39,184 bases of DNA from Lachnospiraceae bacterium. Lineage in GTDB: Bacteria; Bacillota; Clostridia; Lachnospirales; Lachnospiraceae. Shown here in pieces: positions 31,918 to 39,184 of the stretch. Below the pieces are notes generated by a model. That model saw only the letters and a program-made list of their open reading frames with translations, had not been told where the DNA came from and did not search any database. The DNA lies in NCBI GenBank assembly GCA_024405155.1, contig JAKSPC010000020.1, positions 1 to 39,184 of the forward strand. Reading direction: 5' to 3'. Both the position numbers and the translations under genes were made by a program. Position 1 is the stretch's first letter; each line of letters starts with the position of its first letter.

Positions 31918-33380
31918 ATTATCTGGAGCGAAAGATCTTCCGCAGTGAGATGATCGACTGTTCTCTCTGCTACGATGCGCCCTGTTCGAAGGCCTGTCTT
32001 CATCACCTGGATCCGGCGAAACTGCTGCGGAGCGTGTGGTTCGACAATGAGAACGCCGCCGCGGCAAAACTTCCCGACGGACCGCTGGCCTGCATGGGAT
32101 GCCGTGCAAAGTGTGAGCTGGCCTGCAATCAGTATGTCCACATTCCCATTGTGCTGGGCCGCCTGTACGGTCTTAAGGAAAACGGATCTGCCATCAAACC
32201 GGACGAATCGCTTCTGAAAACGAAGTTCTGCGGCTTCCCGCTGGAAAATCCGTTCCTGCTTTCATCCTCCGTGGTGAGCAGTACTTACGAAAAGATGGCC
32301 CGTGCCTTTGACGCCGGATGGGCCGGTGCCGCCACCAAGACGGTGACCACCATGGACATTCACGAGGCATCTCCCCGCTACAGCGCCACCTGGGACGCCG
32401 CCGGAGAGATCCAGGGCTTTAAAAATATCGAGCAGCTTTCCCAGCTCTCCGTGCAGGAAAATGCGGATATCATAAAGAGGCTTAAAAAAGATTATCCCAC
32501 CAAGTACATGCTGGTTTCCATCATGGGAAAAGACGACGCGGAATGGGCCTGGCTGGCAAAGGAAATGCAGAAGGCCGGCGCGGATGCCCTGGAGCTTAAT
32601 TTCTCCTGCCCCAACATGGTGGAGGAGGGCACCGGTTCTGCCATCGGGCAGCAGCCGGAGGTGGTGAAGCATCTCACGAAAGTCGTGAAGGATGCCGTGA
32701 CCATCCCCGTCATTGCCAAGCTCACTCCCAATGTGGCCAGCATGTCGGAAGCTGCCGAAGCGGCAGTGGAAGGCGGCGCGGACGGCATCGCCGCCATCAA
32801 TACCTTAAAGAGCCTTATTCCCGTGGCCGATACCAAAGTGGCCGTGGGCGGTCTTTCGGGAAAAGCCGTGTTTCCCATTGCGCTCCGGTTCATTTCGGAA
32901 CTGGGGCTTGATCATCGCCTGTCCGATACGTATATCAGCGCCATGGGCGGCGTGGAGACCTGGCGTGATGCCGCGGAATTCATCGGCTACGGCGCAAATA
33001 CCGTGCAGGTGACCACTGCCGTCATGGAATACGGCATCGATATCATTTCCGATCTGAAGGAAGGTCTGGCGGTATTCCTTGCCGCCAACAATACTTCTCT
33101 GGAAGAGATCACCGGCAGAGCGCTGTCGCAGGTGGTGGATACCGAGGACATGGAGCGTGATGTGGTCGTATATCCGAAATTCGACCGCGACCTCTGTACC
33201 GGCTGCGGCCGCTGCTTTGTTTCCTGCCGCGACGGCGGGCACGAGGCCATCCGTTTCGACGGGGAAAAGCGAATTCCCGTCATGGATGCGAAAAAGTGCG
33301 TGGGCTGTCATCTGTGCGTTATCGTGTGTCCGGAATGCGCCATCACATCTTCCGGTGTTACTGTAAAAAAGGAGGACTGA
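31914..33380 (+). CDS. preA: dihydropyrimidine dehydrogenase PreA-like, with extra N-terminal Fe-S region
   Basis: The 488-residue protein reduces uracil or thymine to the dihydro form (or the reverse). An N-terminal region with two Cys groups (Cys16, 19, 24, 28 and Cys60, 63, 67, 71) resembles a compressed version of the Fe-S domain of PreT/GltD. An FMN-binding TIM barrel (about 105-410; NFSCPNM, the GSAIGQ loop, NTLKSL, SGKAVFPIALRF) follows. At the C terminus are two [4Fe-4S] ferredoxin motifs (CTGCGRCFVSC and CVGCHLCVIVC). The classic PreT flavoprotein partner is not in the window, so electrons must come from elsewhere, perhaps ferredoxin. The start overlaps the stop of the citC-like gene. 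Uridine phosphorylase follows by 3 bp, which fits uracil catabolism. Confidence 0.9.
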   Translation: MNYLERKIFRSEMIDCSLCYDAPCSKACLHHLDPAKLLRSVWFDNENAAAAKLPDGPLACMGCRAKCELACNQYVHIPIVLGRLYGLKENGSAIKPDESLLKTKFCGFPLENPFLLSSSVVSSTYEKMARAFDAGWAGAATKTVTTMDIHEASPRYSATWDAAGEIQGFKNIEQLSQLSVQENADIIKRLKKDYPTKYMLVSIMGKDDAEWAWLAKEMQKAGADALELNFSCPNMVEEGTGSAIGQQPEVVKHLTKVVKDAVTIPVIAKLTPNVASMSEAAEAAVEGGADGIAAINTLKSLIPVADTKVAVGGLSGKAVFPIALRFISELGLDHRLSDTYISAMGGVETWRDAAEFIGYGANTVQVTTAVMEYGIDIISDLKEGLAVFLAANNTSLEEITGRALSQVVDTEDMERDVVVYPKFDRDLCTGCGRCFVSCRDGGHEAIRFDGEKRIPVMDAKKCVGCHLCVIVCPECAITSSGVTVKKED

Positions 33381-33383
33381 ACC

Positions 33384-34187
33384 ATGCCAATGCCTAAATA
33401 TACGGAAGATCCGGACCTTCAGTACCATTTGCAGATCCGTCCCGGGGATGTTGGTAAATATGTGCTCCTGCCGGGCGATCCCAAGCGGTGCGAAAAGATA
33501 GCAAAATATTTTGACGATGCGAAGCTTGTCGCCGATTCCCGTGAGTTTGTGACTTATACCGGCACTTTGGACGGCGTGAAAGTAAGCGTCACCAGCACCG
33601 GCATCGGCGGCCCTTCCGCCTCCATTGCCATGGAGGAACTGTGTAACTGCGGCGCCGATACCTTTATCCGCGTGGGCACCTGCGGCGGCATTGACCTGAA
33701 AGTCATGGGCGGCGATATCGTCATCGCCAGCGGCGCGGTGCGCATGGAAGGCACCAGCCGCGAGATCGCTCCCATCGAGTATCCCGCCGTAGCCGATTAT
33801 GACTGTGTCATCGGTCTGGTGGCCGCCGCCAGAAAACTTGGCATGAAATACCACATCGGCGTGGTGCAGTGCAAGGACTGCTATTACGGGCAGCATTCTC
33901 CGGAAAACATGCCCGTGGGAAATGAACTTATCGACAAATGGCGTGCCTGGGAGCAGATGGGCTGCCGTGCCTCCGAAATGGAATCCGCGGCGCTCTTCAT
34001 CACCGCCATGCACCGTCACGTGCGCTGCGGCACGGTGCTTCTTGCCGTGGCCAACCAGGAACGGGAGCGGCGGGGCATGGACAACCCCATCGTTCACGAC
34101 ACCGAAGGCGCCATAAGGACAGGCGTGGAAGCCGTCCGTCAGCTGATCCGAATGGACGCGGAATATCCGGAGTCCATCGACATATAA
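33384..34187 (+). CDS. udp: uridine phosphorylase (NP-I nucleoside phosphorylase)
   Basis: The 267-residue enzyme splits uridine with phosphate to uracil and ribose 1-phosphate. The NP-I fold is marked by [13 protein letters not shown] (phosphate loop, about 27-39), [25 protein letters not shown] and the ribose-site segment [10 protein letters not shown]. Length and motifs fit uridine phosphorylases best, though related pyrimidine or purine phosphorylases share them. AAAAGGAGG precedes the ATG, 3 bp after preA. The product uracil would feed straight into PreA, the strongest reason to read the operon as pyrimidine degradation. Confidence 0.9.
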   Translation: MPMPKYTEDPDLQYHLQIRPGDVGKYVLLPGDPKRCEKIAKYFDDAKLVADSREFVTYTGTLDGVKVSVTSTGIGGPSASIAMEELCNCGADTFIRVGTCGGIDLKVMGGDIVIASGAVRMEGTSREIAPIEYPAVADYDCVIGLVAAARKLGMKYHIGVVQCKDCYYGQHSPENMPVGNELIDKWRAWEQMGCRASEMESAALFITAMHRHVRCGTVLLAVANQERERRGMDNPIVHDTEGAIRTGVEAVRQLIRMDAEYPESIDI

Positions 34188-34207
34188 TTTTTTGGAGGTA
34201 ATATGTT

Positions 34208-35383
34208 ATGAAAAAGTTTCTGAATTCACTGCCGGCAAAGCTTCTGCTGGGGATCCTCGTCGGAACCGTTCTGGGACGATTCCTGGGAGAAGGCCCCATG
34301 CAGGTGGTGGTTGCCGTCAAGAACGTTGTGAACCAGGTGATCATGTTCATCGTTCCCCTGATCGTGATCGCGTTCATCGCCCCTTCCATCACGAAGCTGG
34401 GCAGCAACGCGTCCCGCATGCTGGGTATTGCCGTGGTACTGGCTTACGGTTCCACCGTGCTGGCCTGCTTCATGAGCATGGGCGTGGGATACGCACTGAT
34501 CCCCGGCCTTGCCATTAAGACGGATGCCACGGTAAAGGCACTGCCCGAAGATATCTTCGCGCTGCAGATCCCCCAGATCATGCCCGTAATGTCGGCGCTG
34601 ATCTTCGCGCTGCTCATCGGACTGGCTGCGGTATGGGCAAAAGCAGAGACCACCATGAAGCTTCTGGCCGAGTTCCAGGACATCATCTTAAAGATCGTGG
34701 AAAAGGTGGTCATCCCGGTACTTCCCATCTACATTGCCCTTACTTTCTGCTGTCTTTCCTGGGACGGCACCGTTACCGAACAGTTCCCCGCATTCGTGCA
34801 GATCATCCTTATCGTTATCGTGATGCACTTTGTCTGGATGGCTGTCCTTTACGGTGTGGCAGGTCTTTATTCCAAAAAGAACCCCTCTGAGGTGTTCCGT
34901 CATTACGGCCCGGCTTACCTTACCGCAGTAGGCACCATGTCCTCCGCGGCCACGCTTTCCGTTGCCTTAAAGTGCGCCCACAAGTCCAAAGTCCTTCGTA
35001 AGGACATGGTGGACTTCGGCATCCCGCTTTTCGCCAACATCCATCTGTGCGGTTCCGCGCTGACTGAGGTGTTCTTCTGCATGGCCATCAATCTGATGCT
35101 CTACGGGACCCTTCCGTCAGTGGGCACCATGGTATTGTTCATCATGCTGCTGGGCATCTTTGCCGTGGGAGCCCCCGGCGTTCCCGGTGGTACGGTAATG
35201 GCTTCCCTGGGCATCGTGACTTCCGTGCTGGGATTCGATCCCACCGGAACGGCTCTGATCCTTGCCATCTTTGCCCTGCAGGACAGCTTCGGCACCGCCT
35301 GCAACGTCACATCCGACGGTGCGCTCACCCTTATCCTTACCGGCTACTGCGAAAAGCACGGCGTGAAGAATACGGAAGAATGA
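34208..35383 (+). CDS. dicarboxylate/amino acid:cation symporter (DAACS family)
   Basis: The 391-residue membrane protein has the DAACS (GltP/SstT-like) plan: eight hydrophobic segments and two re-entrant loops, with a serine-rich tip (GTMSSAATLSVALKC) and the DSFGTACNVTSDGAL segment that forms the substrate/cation site. It imports an anionic or small neutral substrate such as glutamate, aspartate, serine or a dicarboxylate, with Na+ or H+. GGAGGT precedes the ATG at 34208, 20 bp after the phosphorylase gene; an ATG at 34203 gives only a two-codon frame. In this operon it may carry a pyrimidine breakdown product or a co-substrate, which is speculation. A terminator ends the operon. Confidence 0.88.
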   Translation: MKKFLNSLPAKLLLGILVGTVLGRFLGEGPMQVVVAVKNVVNQVIMFIVPLIVIAFIAPSITKLGSNASRMLGIAVVLAYGSTVLACFMSMGVGYALIPGLAIKTDATVKALPEDIFALQIPQIMPVMSALIFALLIGLAAVWAKAETTMKLLAEFQDIILKIVEKVVIPVLPIYIALTFCCLSWDGTVTEQFPAFVQIILIVIVMHFVWMAVLYGVAGLYSKKNPSEVFRHYGPAYLTAVGTMSSAATLSVALKCAHKSKVLRKDMVDFGIPLFANIHLCGSALTEVFFCMAINLMLYGTLPSVGTMVLFIMLLGIFAVGAPGVPGGTVMASLGIVTSVLGFDPTGTALILAIFALQDSFGTACNVTSDGALTLILTGYCEKHGVKNTEE

Positions 35384-35391
35384 TTATTTCA

Positions 35392-35430
35392 CAGCAGGCA
35401 CGTGCCGCGGGCGCTGCCTGCTGATTTTTT
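35392..35430 (+). terminator. terminator of the citC-like/preA operon
   Basis: A perfect 9-bp stem CAGCAGGCA/TGCCTGCTG (35392-35400, 35415-35423) with a GC-rich 14-nt loop is followed by ATTTTTTAC. Only 16 bp remain before ligA. Confidence 0.85.
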
Positions 35431-35446
35431 ACGTAACACATGAAAT

Positions 35447-37525
35447 ATGGACAGACTCACTGAACTCACACAGCTTTTGAACGAAGCCTCCCGGGCCTAC
35501 TATCAGGAGGGCCGGGAGATCATGCCCAATATCGAATACGACAGGCTCTACGACGAGCTTCTTAAGCTGGAGGCCGAAACGGGGCTCTCCCTGCCGGATT
35601 CCCCCACGAAAAACGTGGGCTACCGGGTAGTGTCGGAGCTTCCGAAGGAACGTCACGCTTCCCCCATGCTTTCTCTGGACAAGACCAAATCCGCCGACGA
35701 TCTGGCGGCATGGCTGGGTGACAAAGAGGGCGTCTTAAGCTGGAAGCTGGACGGTCTTACCGTGGTGCTCACCTATGAGGGCGGAAAGCTTACAAAGGCG
35801 GTCACCCGGGGAAACGGCGAAGTGGGAGAGGTCATCACCGGAAACGCGTACAATTTCACAAACGTCCCGACTGAGATCCCTTATCAGGGCCGCCTGGTGA
35901 TCCGCGGCGAGGCCGTGATCTCTTATGCGGATTTTGAAAAGATCAATGCGGAGATCCCGGACGCGGACGCGAAATACAAAAATCCCCGGAATCTCTGTTC
36001 CGGTTCCGTGCGTCAGCTGGACCCCAAAGTGACGGTCAGACGCCGCGTGCAGTGCATCATCTTCAATCTGGTGAGTGCCGATCCCGCACCGGCAGCCGCA
36101 CAGACTGTCCCGGAACAGGGCAACGAACCGGCATACACGCAGCTGTCTCTGTTTGATACCTCGGAAGCGATTTCTTCGGAACGGTCTGATGGCAGCGCAG
36201 CAGACACGTTTAGCACTTTCATGGGCCGCTTCGACTGGCTCTCTTCCCTTGGGTTTACGGTAGTGGAGCATGAGCTCGTCACTGCCGTCACCATTCACGG
36301 GGCCATCGAAAAGTTCCGCTCCCGCATCGAAGAAAACCCCATCCCTTCCGACGGTCTGGTGCTTTCTTTTAACGACATCGCCTACGGCGAGAGCCTGGGC
36401 CGCACCGCCAAATTCCCGCGGAACGCCATCGCTTTCAAATGGCAGGACGAAACGGCGGAGACCACCCTGCGCGAAGTGGAGTGGTCACCATCCCGCACGG
36501 GGCTCATCAATCCCGTGGCCATTTTCGACCCGGTGGAGCTGGAGGGCACCACGGTGACCCGCGCCAGCGTGCACAACGTAAGTATCGTGGAGGATCTGAA
36601 ACTTGGCATCGGTGATACCGTAACGGTCTACAAGGCCAACATGATCATCCCGAAGATCGCGGAAAATCTCACGAAGTCCGGCACCCTGCCCGTCCCGGAT
36701 ACCTGTCCCGCCTGCGGCGGAAAAACGGAGGTCCGTCAGGATAATGATGCGAAATATCTGTACTGTCTGAACCCGGACTGCCCGGCAAAGAAAATAAAGA
36801 GCTTTGAACTGATGGTCTCCCGGGACGCCCTGAATGTGGAAGGCCTTTCGGAAATGACCCTGGAGAAATTCATCGCCCGGGGCTTCATTCACGAATATGC
36901 CGATCTTTTCGGCCTGGAAGCCCATCGCGATGAGATAAAGGAAATGGAAGGATTCGGGGAAAAGTCTGCCGACAACCTCATTGCCGCGGCAGAGAAAGCT
37001 TCCCATACGGAGCTCTCCCGCATGCTTTTCGGCCTTGGCATCCCCGGAGTGGGGCTTGCCACGGCGAAACTCATCTGCGATCATTTCGGCAGCGACTGGG
37101 AAAAAGTACGGGACGCCTCGGCAGAGGAACTCATGACCATCGGCATGGTGGGCCCCGTGGTAGCGGAGGCCTTCGTGCAGTACTTTGCCGATAACGCAAA
37201 ACGTGATCCGGCGGACCGTCTGTTTGCATGTCTTACAGTGGAAAAACCTGCGTTGATGCCGCAGGAAGAAAAAATATTTACCGGCATGACCTTCGTCATC
37301 ACCGGTGACGTTCACATCTTCAAAAACCGTCGTGAGTTGCAGGAAAAGATCGAATCTCTGGGCGGGCACGCCGCGGGCAGTGTCTCGTCAAAGACCACAT
37401 ACCTCATCAATAACGACATCTTGAGCCAGAGCGGCAAGAACAAAAAGGCGAAAGAACTGGGCATCCCCATCATCACGGAAGAGGAGTTCATCGCCCTTAC
37501 TTCTCCAGCTGATACTGCCGGATAG
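35447..37525 (+). CDS. ligA: NAD-dependent DNA ligase with clamp-binding-like insert
   Basis: The 692-residue enzyme seals nicks in replication and repair using NAD+. Order: Ia domain (1-65), adenylation domain with the AMP-accepting Lys100 (WKLDG), OB fold, Cys4 zinc finger (Cys420, 423, 440, 445), helix-hairpin-helix region (about 450-590) and BRCT domain (about 610-690). An insert of roughly 40 residues (about 213-255), of low complexity, interrupts the adenylation domain and contains QLSLF (232-236), matching the consensus beta-clamp-binding pentapeptide. The ATG at 35447 has no clear ribosome site, and an overlapping 7-codon frame starts at 35440. No promoter fits in the 16 bp after the terminator, so read-through or a promoter inside the symporter gene must drive it. 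Its 3' end overlaps the next, convergent gene by 29 bp. Confidence 0.94.
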   Translation: MDRLTELTQLLNEASRAYYQEGREIMPNIEYDRLYDELLKLEAETGLSLPDSPTKNVGYRVVSELPKERHASPMLSLDKTKSADDLAAWLGDKEGVLSWKLDGLTVVLTYEGGKLTKAVTRGNGEVGEVITGNAYNFTNVPTEIPYQGRLVIRGEAVISYADFEKINAEIPDADAKYKNPRNLCSGSVRQLDPKVTVRRRVQCIIFNLVSADPAPAAAQTVPEQGNEPAYTQLSLFDTSEAISSERSDGSAADTFSTFMGRFDWLSSLGFTVVEHELVTAVTIHGAIEKFRSRIEENPIPSDGLVLSFNDIAYGESLGRTAKFPRNAIAFKWQDETAETTLREVEWSPSRTGLINPVAIFDPVELEGTTVTRASVHNVSIVEDLKLGIGDTVTVYKANMIIPKIAENLTKSGTLPVPDTCPACGGKTEVRQDNDAKYLYCLNPDCPAKKIKSFELMVSRDALNVEGLSEMTLEKFIARGFIHEYADLFGLEAHRDEIKEMEGFGEKSADNLIAAAEKASHTELSRMLFGLGIPGVGLATAKLICDHFGSDWEKVRDASAEELMTIGMVGPVVAEAFVQYFADNAKRDPADRLFACLTVEKPALMPQEEKIFTGMTFVITGDVHIFKNRRELQEKIESLGGHAAGSVSSKTTYLINNDILSQSGKNKKAKELGIPIITEEEFIALTSPADTAG

Positions 37526-38306
37526 TGTCGCAGCCTTCCGGCACGGGCACTTTGGAAGACGCATTCATCATGATCTGCGCGATCTCTTCCTTTCGTTCCT
37601 GCGGGGTCGTGACTTCCCGCTGTTCCCGGTACAGCTTGTGATTGGCCCTGAGCGCTTCATAGCTTTCGTCTGTGTGGAACTGGATCTCAAACCAGTATCC
37701 GCCCGGATCCTGCACGTAGGTGTTGATGCCGCGGTAAGGCTTGGCGGGATCCATCAGCGTGTTTTTCACGCGGACGATCACATAGTTCCGGCTCAGCAGT
37801 TCCTCCCGGAACGTCCGGAAATGCTCCGTGAATCCTTCCGTGGGCGAAACATCCGTATATCTGACACAGTCGGAAAAGTCCTCTATGGCTTCATCCGGTG
37901 TTATATTTTCCTCTTTTACTGTTTTATCCAGCTTCCGCTTCAGGGAATCTTCCTCTTTTATCCTCCTGGCAAGATGTGCCAGCCTGCTGCCGGTCATCTC
38001 GCTGATCTCCACGATATCCTTTGTGATACGGGGCTCCTTTTCCACCGCCAGCGTGTAGTACCGGTGTGCCAGTTCTTCGACACGTGCCGCTTCCTGGTCA
38101 GCCGCAGTCAAAGGATCGACGTACGACTTCACCAGCGCAAAAAGAGATTCATACATCTCTTTGAGCTCATTCATCAGAGAAGGCCATTTGTCGGCATACT
38201 CCTCCCTCAGTAACGAAAAAAAGCTGCCGCATGTAAGATCGGCGTCATTATTCAACGGCCAGGCGGTCTCGTTTGTCTGTATTTCTATGGAAGCTTCGTG
38301 ATTCAT
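37497..38306 (-). CDS. RelA/SpoT-like domain protein (stand-alone)
   Basis: The 269-residue protein has a helical N-terminal half (about 30-115) and a C-terminal RelA/SpoT-type nucleotidyltransferase domain (about 115-232). Marks: SLKRKLDKT, DFSDCVRYT (143-151), VKNTL (180-184), YRGIN (191-195), the catalytic-type Glu207 in FEIQFHT and the H-LY-EQR tail. This form occurs in small alarmone synthetases and in toxins that pyrophosphorylate nucleotides or tRNA. It lacks the HD hydrolase, TGS and ACT domains of full RelA. The ATG at 38306 follows AAGGAG by 7 nt; the frame from 38360 has no site. A promoter lies at 38361-38389. No antitoxin gene adjoins it. Whether it makes (p)ppGpp or acts as a toxin cannot be told here. 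Confidence 0.8.
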   Translation of the reverse strand: MNHEASIEIQTNETAWPLNNDADLTCGSFFSLLREEYADKWPSLMNELKEMYESLFALVKSYVDPLTAADQEAARVEELAHRYYTLAVEKEPRITKDIVEISEMTGSRLAHLARRIKEEDSLKRKLDKTVKEENITPDEAIEDFSDCVRYTDVSPTEGFTEHFRTFREELLSRNYVIVRVKNTLMDPAKPYRGINTYVQDPGGYWFEIQFHTDESYEALRANHKLYREQREVTTPQERKEEIAQIMMNASSKVPVPEGCDTIRQYQLEK

Positions 38307-38360
38307 CAATGTACTCCTTGTGGTGCAGGGATGCGCCCCGGCATCCACAGCAACTTTCAT

Positions 38361-38389
38361 ATTGTAGGATCATCTGCCGCAAAGTGCAA
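38361..38389 (-). promoter_or_regulatory. promoter of the RelA/SpoT-like gene
   Basis: On the minus strand TTGCAC (38389-38384), a 17-bp spacer and TACAAT (38366-38361) lie 54 bp before the ATG. Confidence 0.75.
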
Positions 38390-38401
38390 GCAAAACACCG
38401 A

Positions 38402-38463
38402 ACTTTTCATTTTTACAGACACTGGACTTTTCATTCTTACAGACACTGGACTTTTCATTTTTA
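38402..38463. repeat. tandem 24-bp repeats, likely IS end remnant
   Basis: Units at 38402-38425 and 38426-38449 differ at one position; a third, 14-bp partial unit follows (38450-38463). Each reads ACTTTTCATTxTTACAGACACTGG. Short tandem repeats like this are known at the ends of IS21-family elements, where the transposase binds. No transposase gene is nearby, so the family call is tentative. Confidence 0.6.
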
Positions 38464-38668
38464 GGGCGCTGACGCGCCCCTGGAAATAAGGGAAGGCAGG
38501 CTTTAGTGCACGCCATACCGATCATACTTCGCGCAGCGGTGGCAGGGATCTCAGCTCCACGGACACGCAGGACCTCGCCGTGTGCATGCCACAGAAGAGT
38601 TTTTACTCTGATGGACACACAATGCTCAAGTTTCACAGAGAAGGCAGAAAAAAGGCCAGACAAAAAAG
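38464..38668. other. gene-free stretch before second MITE
   Basis: It begins with a small GC hairpin (GGGCGC/GCGCCC, 38463-38477). The rest has no ORF with a ribosome site and no recognised RNA; it may be degraded mobile-element DNA. Confidence 0.45.
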
Positions 38669-39129
38669 GTTGCTGTTCAGAAATCAGCCGGAATCATGAT
38701 CCCTGCCGCTCCCGGCTGGCCTCCTGCTCTTCCGTATAATGGTTACAAAAACTGCGATGTGAGCCGGAGAGCGCATTTAGGCCATTCCGGCTCACATGCT
38801 GAAAAAGTCAAAAAACTGCAATGTGAGCCGCTGACGTGGTTTGATGCCATTTGGCTCACATACAGAAATTTATGTAAACCGTTTTGAGACAATTTCTGCA
38901 GGATTTTCGGGAGCGATGTGAGCCGCTAAGGGTATCAGGGCGCCAGAGGTCCAAATCGGCAAAAGTTTCTCGCGCATTTATGTGAGCCGGACACAGTTCA
39001 AACCGCTCACCGGCTCACATGCCGGTTTTTTCGACCTCATTCCAGGTTGGCCGAATGGATGGGAAACCACTGTTTCAGTTATTTTACTTACCTGTCGACC
39101 GGCTTACCTCTGAACAGTAACAAAAAAAG
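38661..39129. mobile_element. 453-bp MITE with near-perfect 8-bp target duplication (copy 2, inverted core)
   Basis: The element runs 38669-39121, bounded by GTTGCTGTTCAG (38669-38680) and CTGAACAGTAAC (39110-39121). The flanks CAAAAAAG (38661-38668) and AAAAAAAG (39122-39129) match at seven of eight positions. Its core (about 38749-39048) is the reverse complement of the copy 1 core, close to nine in ten identical by eye, and keeps all the TGTGAGCC/GGCTCACA arms. The left arm (38669-38733) matches the copy 1 left arm (2917-2980), but here it lies on the opposite side of the core, so arms have been reshuffled between copies. The core-distal arm is about 55 bp longer than in copy 1. Confidence 0.85.
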
Positions 39130-39143
39130 GGTGACTTGAAAAA

Positions 39144-39183
39144 GTAAGTTCCACTTTGCAGGAGTAAGTTCCATCTTGTAGGA
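39144..39183. repeat. tandem 20-bp repeat at window end
   Basis: GTAAGTTCCACTTTGCAGGA (39144-39163) is followed at once by a copy differing at three positions (39164-39183). A related motif, AGTAAAATCCACTTTTTCG, is found at the window start (2-20). These look like transposase-binding repeats at an IS end (IS21-like), with the element itself outside the window. Tentative. Confidence 0.45.
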
Positions 39184-39184
39184 T

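Noticed and set aside
32620-32660. Loss of the active-site Cys in the PreA loop (GSAIGQ instead of GLACGQ)
   Set aside because: Eukaryotic enzymes have Cys here, but bacterial PreA as I recall it has a similar Cys-less loop, so this is not evidence of inactivity.
38402-38463. Tandem 24-bp units as a CRISPR remnant
   Set aside because: Units abut with no spacers.

Overview
The window looks like a chromosome segment of a Bacillota anaerobe, most likely a gut or rumen member of the Lachnospiraceae/Clostridia. The reasons are moderate GC, strong GGAGG ribosome sites, sigma-A promoters (TTGACA/TATAAT with 17-bp spacers), a flavodiiron-rubredoxin oxygen/NO reductase, giant SpaA-type surface proteins, and clostridial IS605-type TnpB. 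Genus cannot be fixed from this sequence alone.

Layout. (1) 92-1117: rplM-rpsI ribosomal protein operon with a consensus promoter and a terminator. (2) 1149-3428: a patch of mobile-element damage. It holds the 3' fragment of a sodium/solute symporter gene cut by a tnpB-only IS605/IS1341-type element, then a 395-bp MITE with terminal inverted repeats, an exact 8-bp target duplication and a core full of hairpins. (3) 3695-6815: a three-domain flavodiiron protein and a LysR regulator. (4) 6848-28787: about 22 kb of secreted and surface proteins. These are a Cys-motif/DUF6273-like exoprotein, a 1334-residue GLUG/wall-binding protein, a wall-binding transglutaminase-like protein, a 4767-residue multi-SpaA protein with an unusual three-segment membrane end, and a small soluble protein. 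Inside this region sits a compact locus that looks like a type I toxin-antitoxin unit: a 48-residue holin-like toxin ORF, an antisense promoter inside it, and a terminator for the antisense RNA. (5) 28804-30846: a minus-strand purine salvage operon, apt followed by an NCS2 permease. (6) 30833-35430: a divergent plus-strand operon, citC-like/preA/uridine phosphorylase/dicarboxylate symporter, pointing to pyrimidine nucleoside breakdown. Its first gene appears to be leaderless. (7) 35447-38389: ligA with an inserted clamp-binding-like motif, overlapping tail to tail with a RelA/SpoT-like domain gene. (8) 38402-39184: tandem-repeat remnants and a second, opposite-facing copy of the MITE, also with a near-perfect 8-bp target duplication.

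How the parts work together. The apt and citC operons share a 44-bp intergenic promoter region with interleaved promoter elements, which puts purine salvage and pyrimidine catabolism back to back. The surface genes probably act together at the envelope: two carry choline-binding-type wall repeats and one carries a transglutaminase-like Cys-His-Asp triad beside the giant adhesin-like protein. No sortase or LPXTG signal was found. The best candidates for something undescribed are the giant protein with its fused second membrane module, the hidden toxin/antisense pair, and the hairpin-cargo MITE family.
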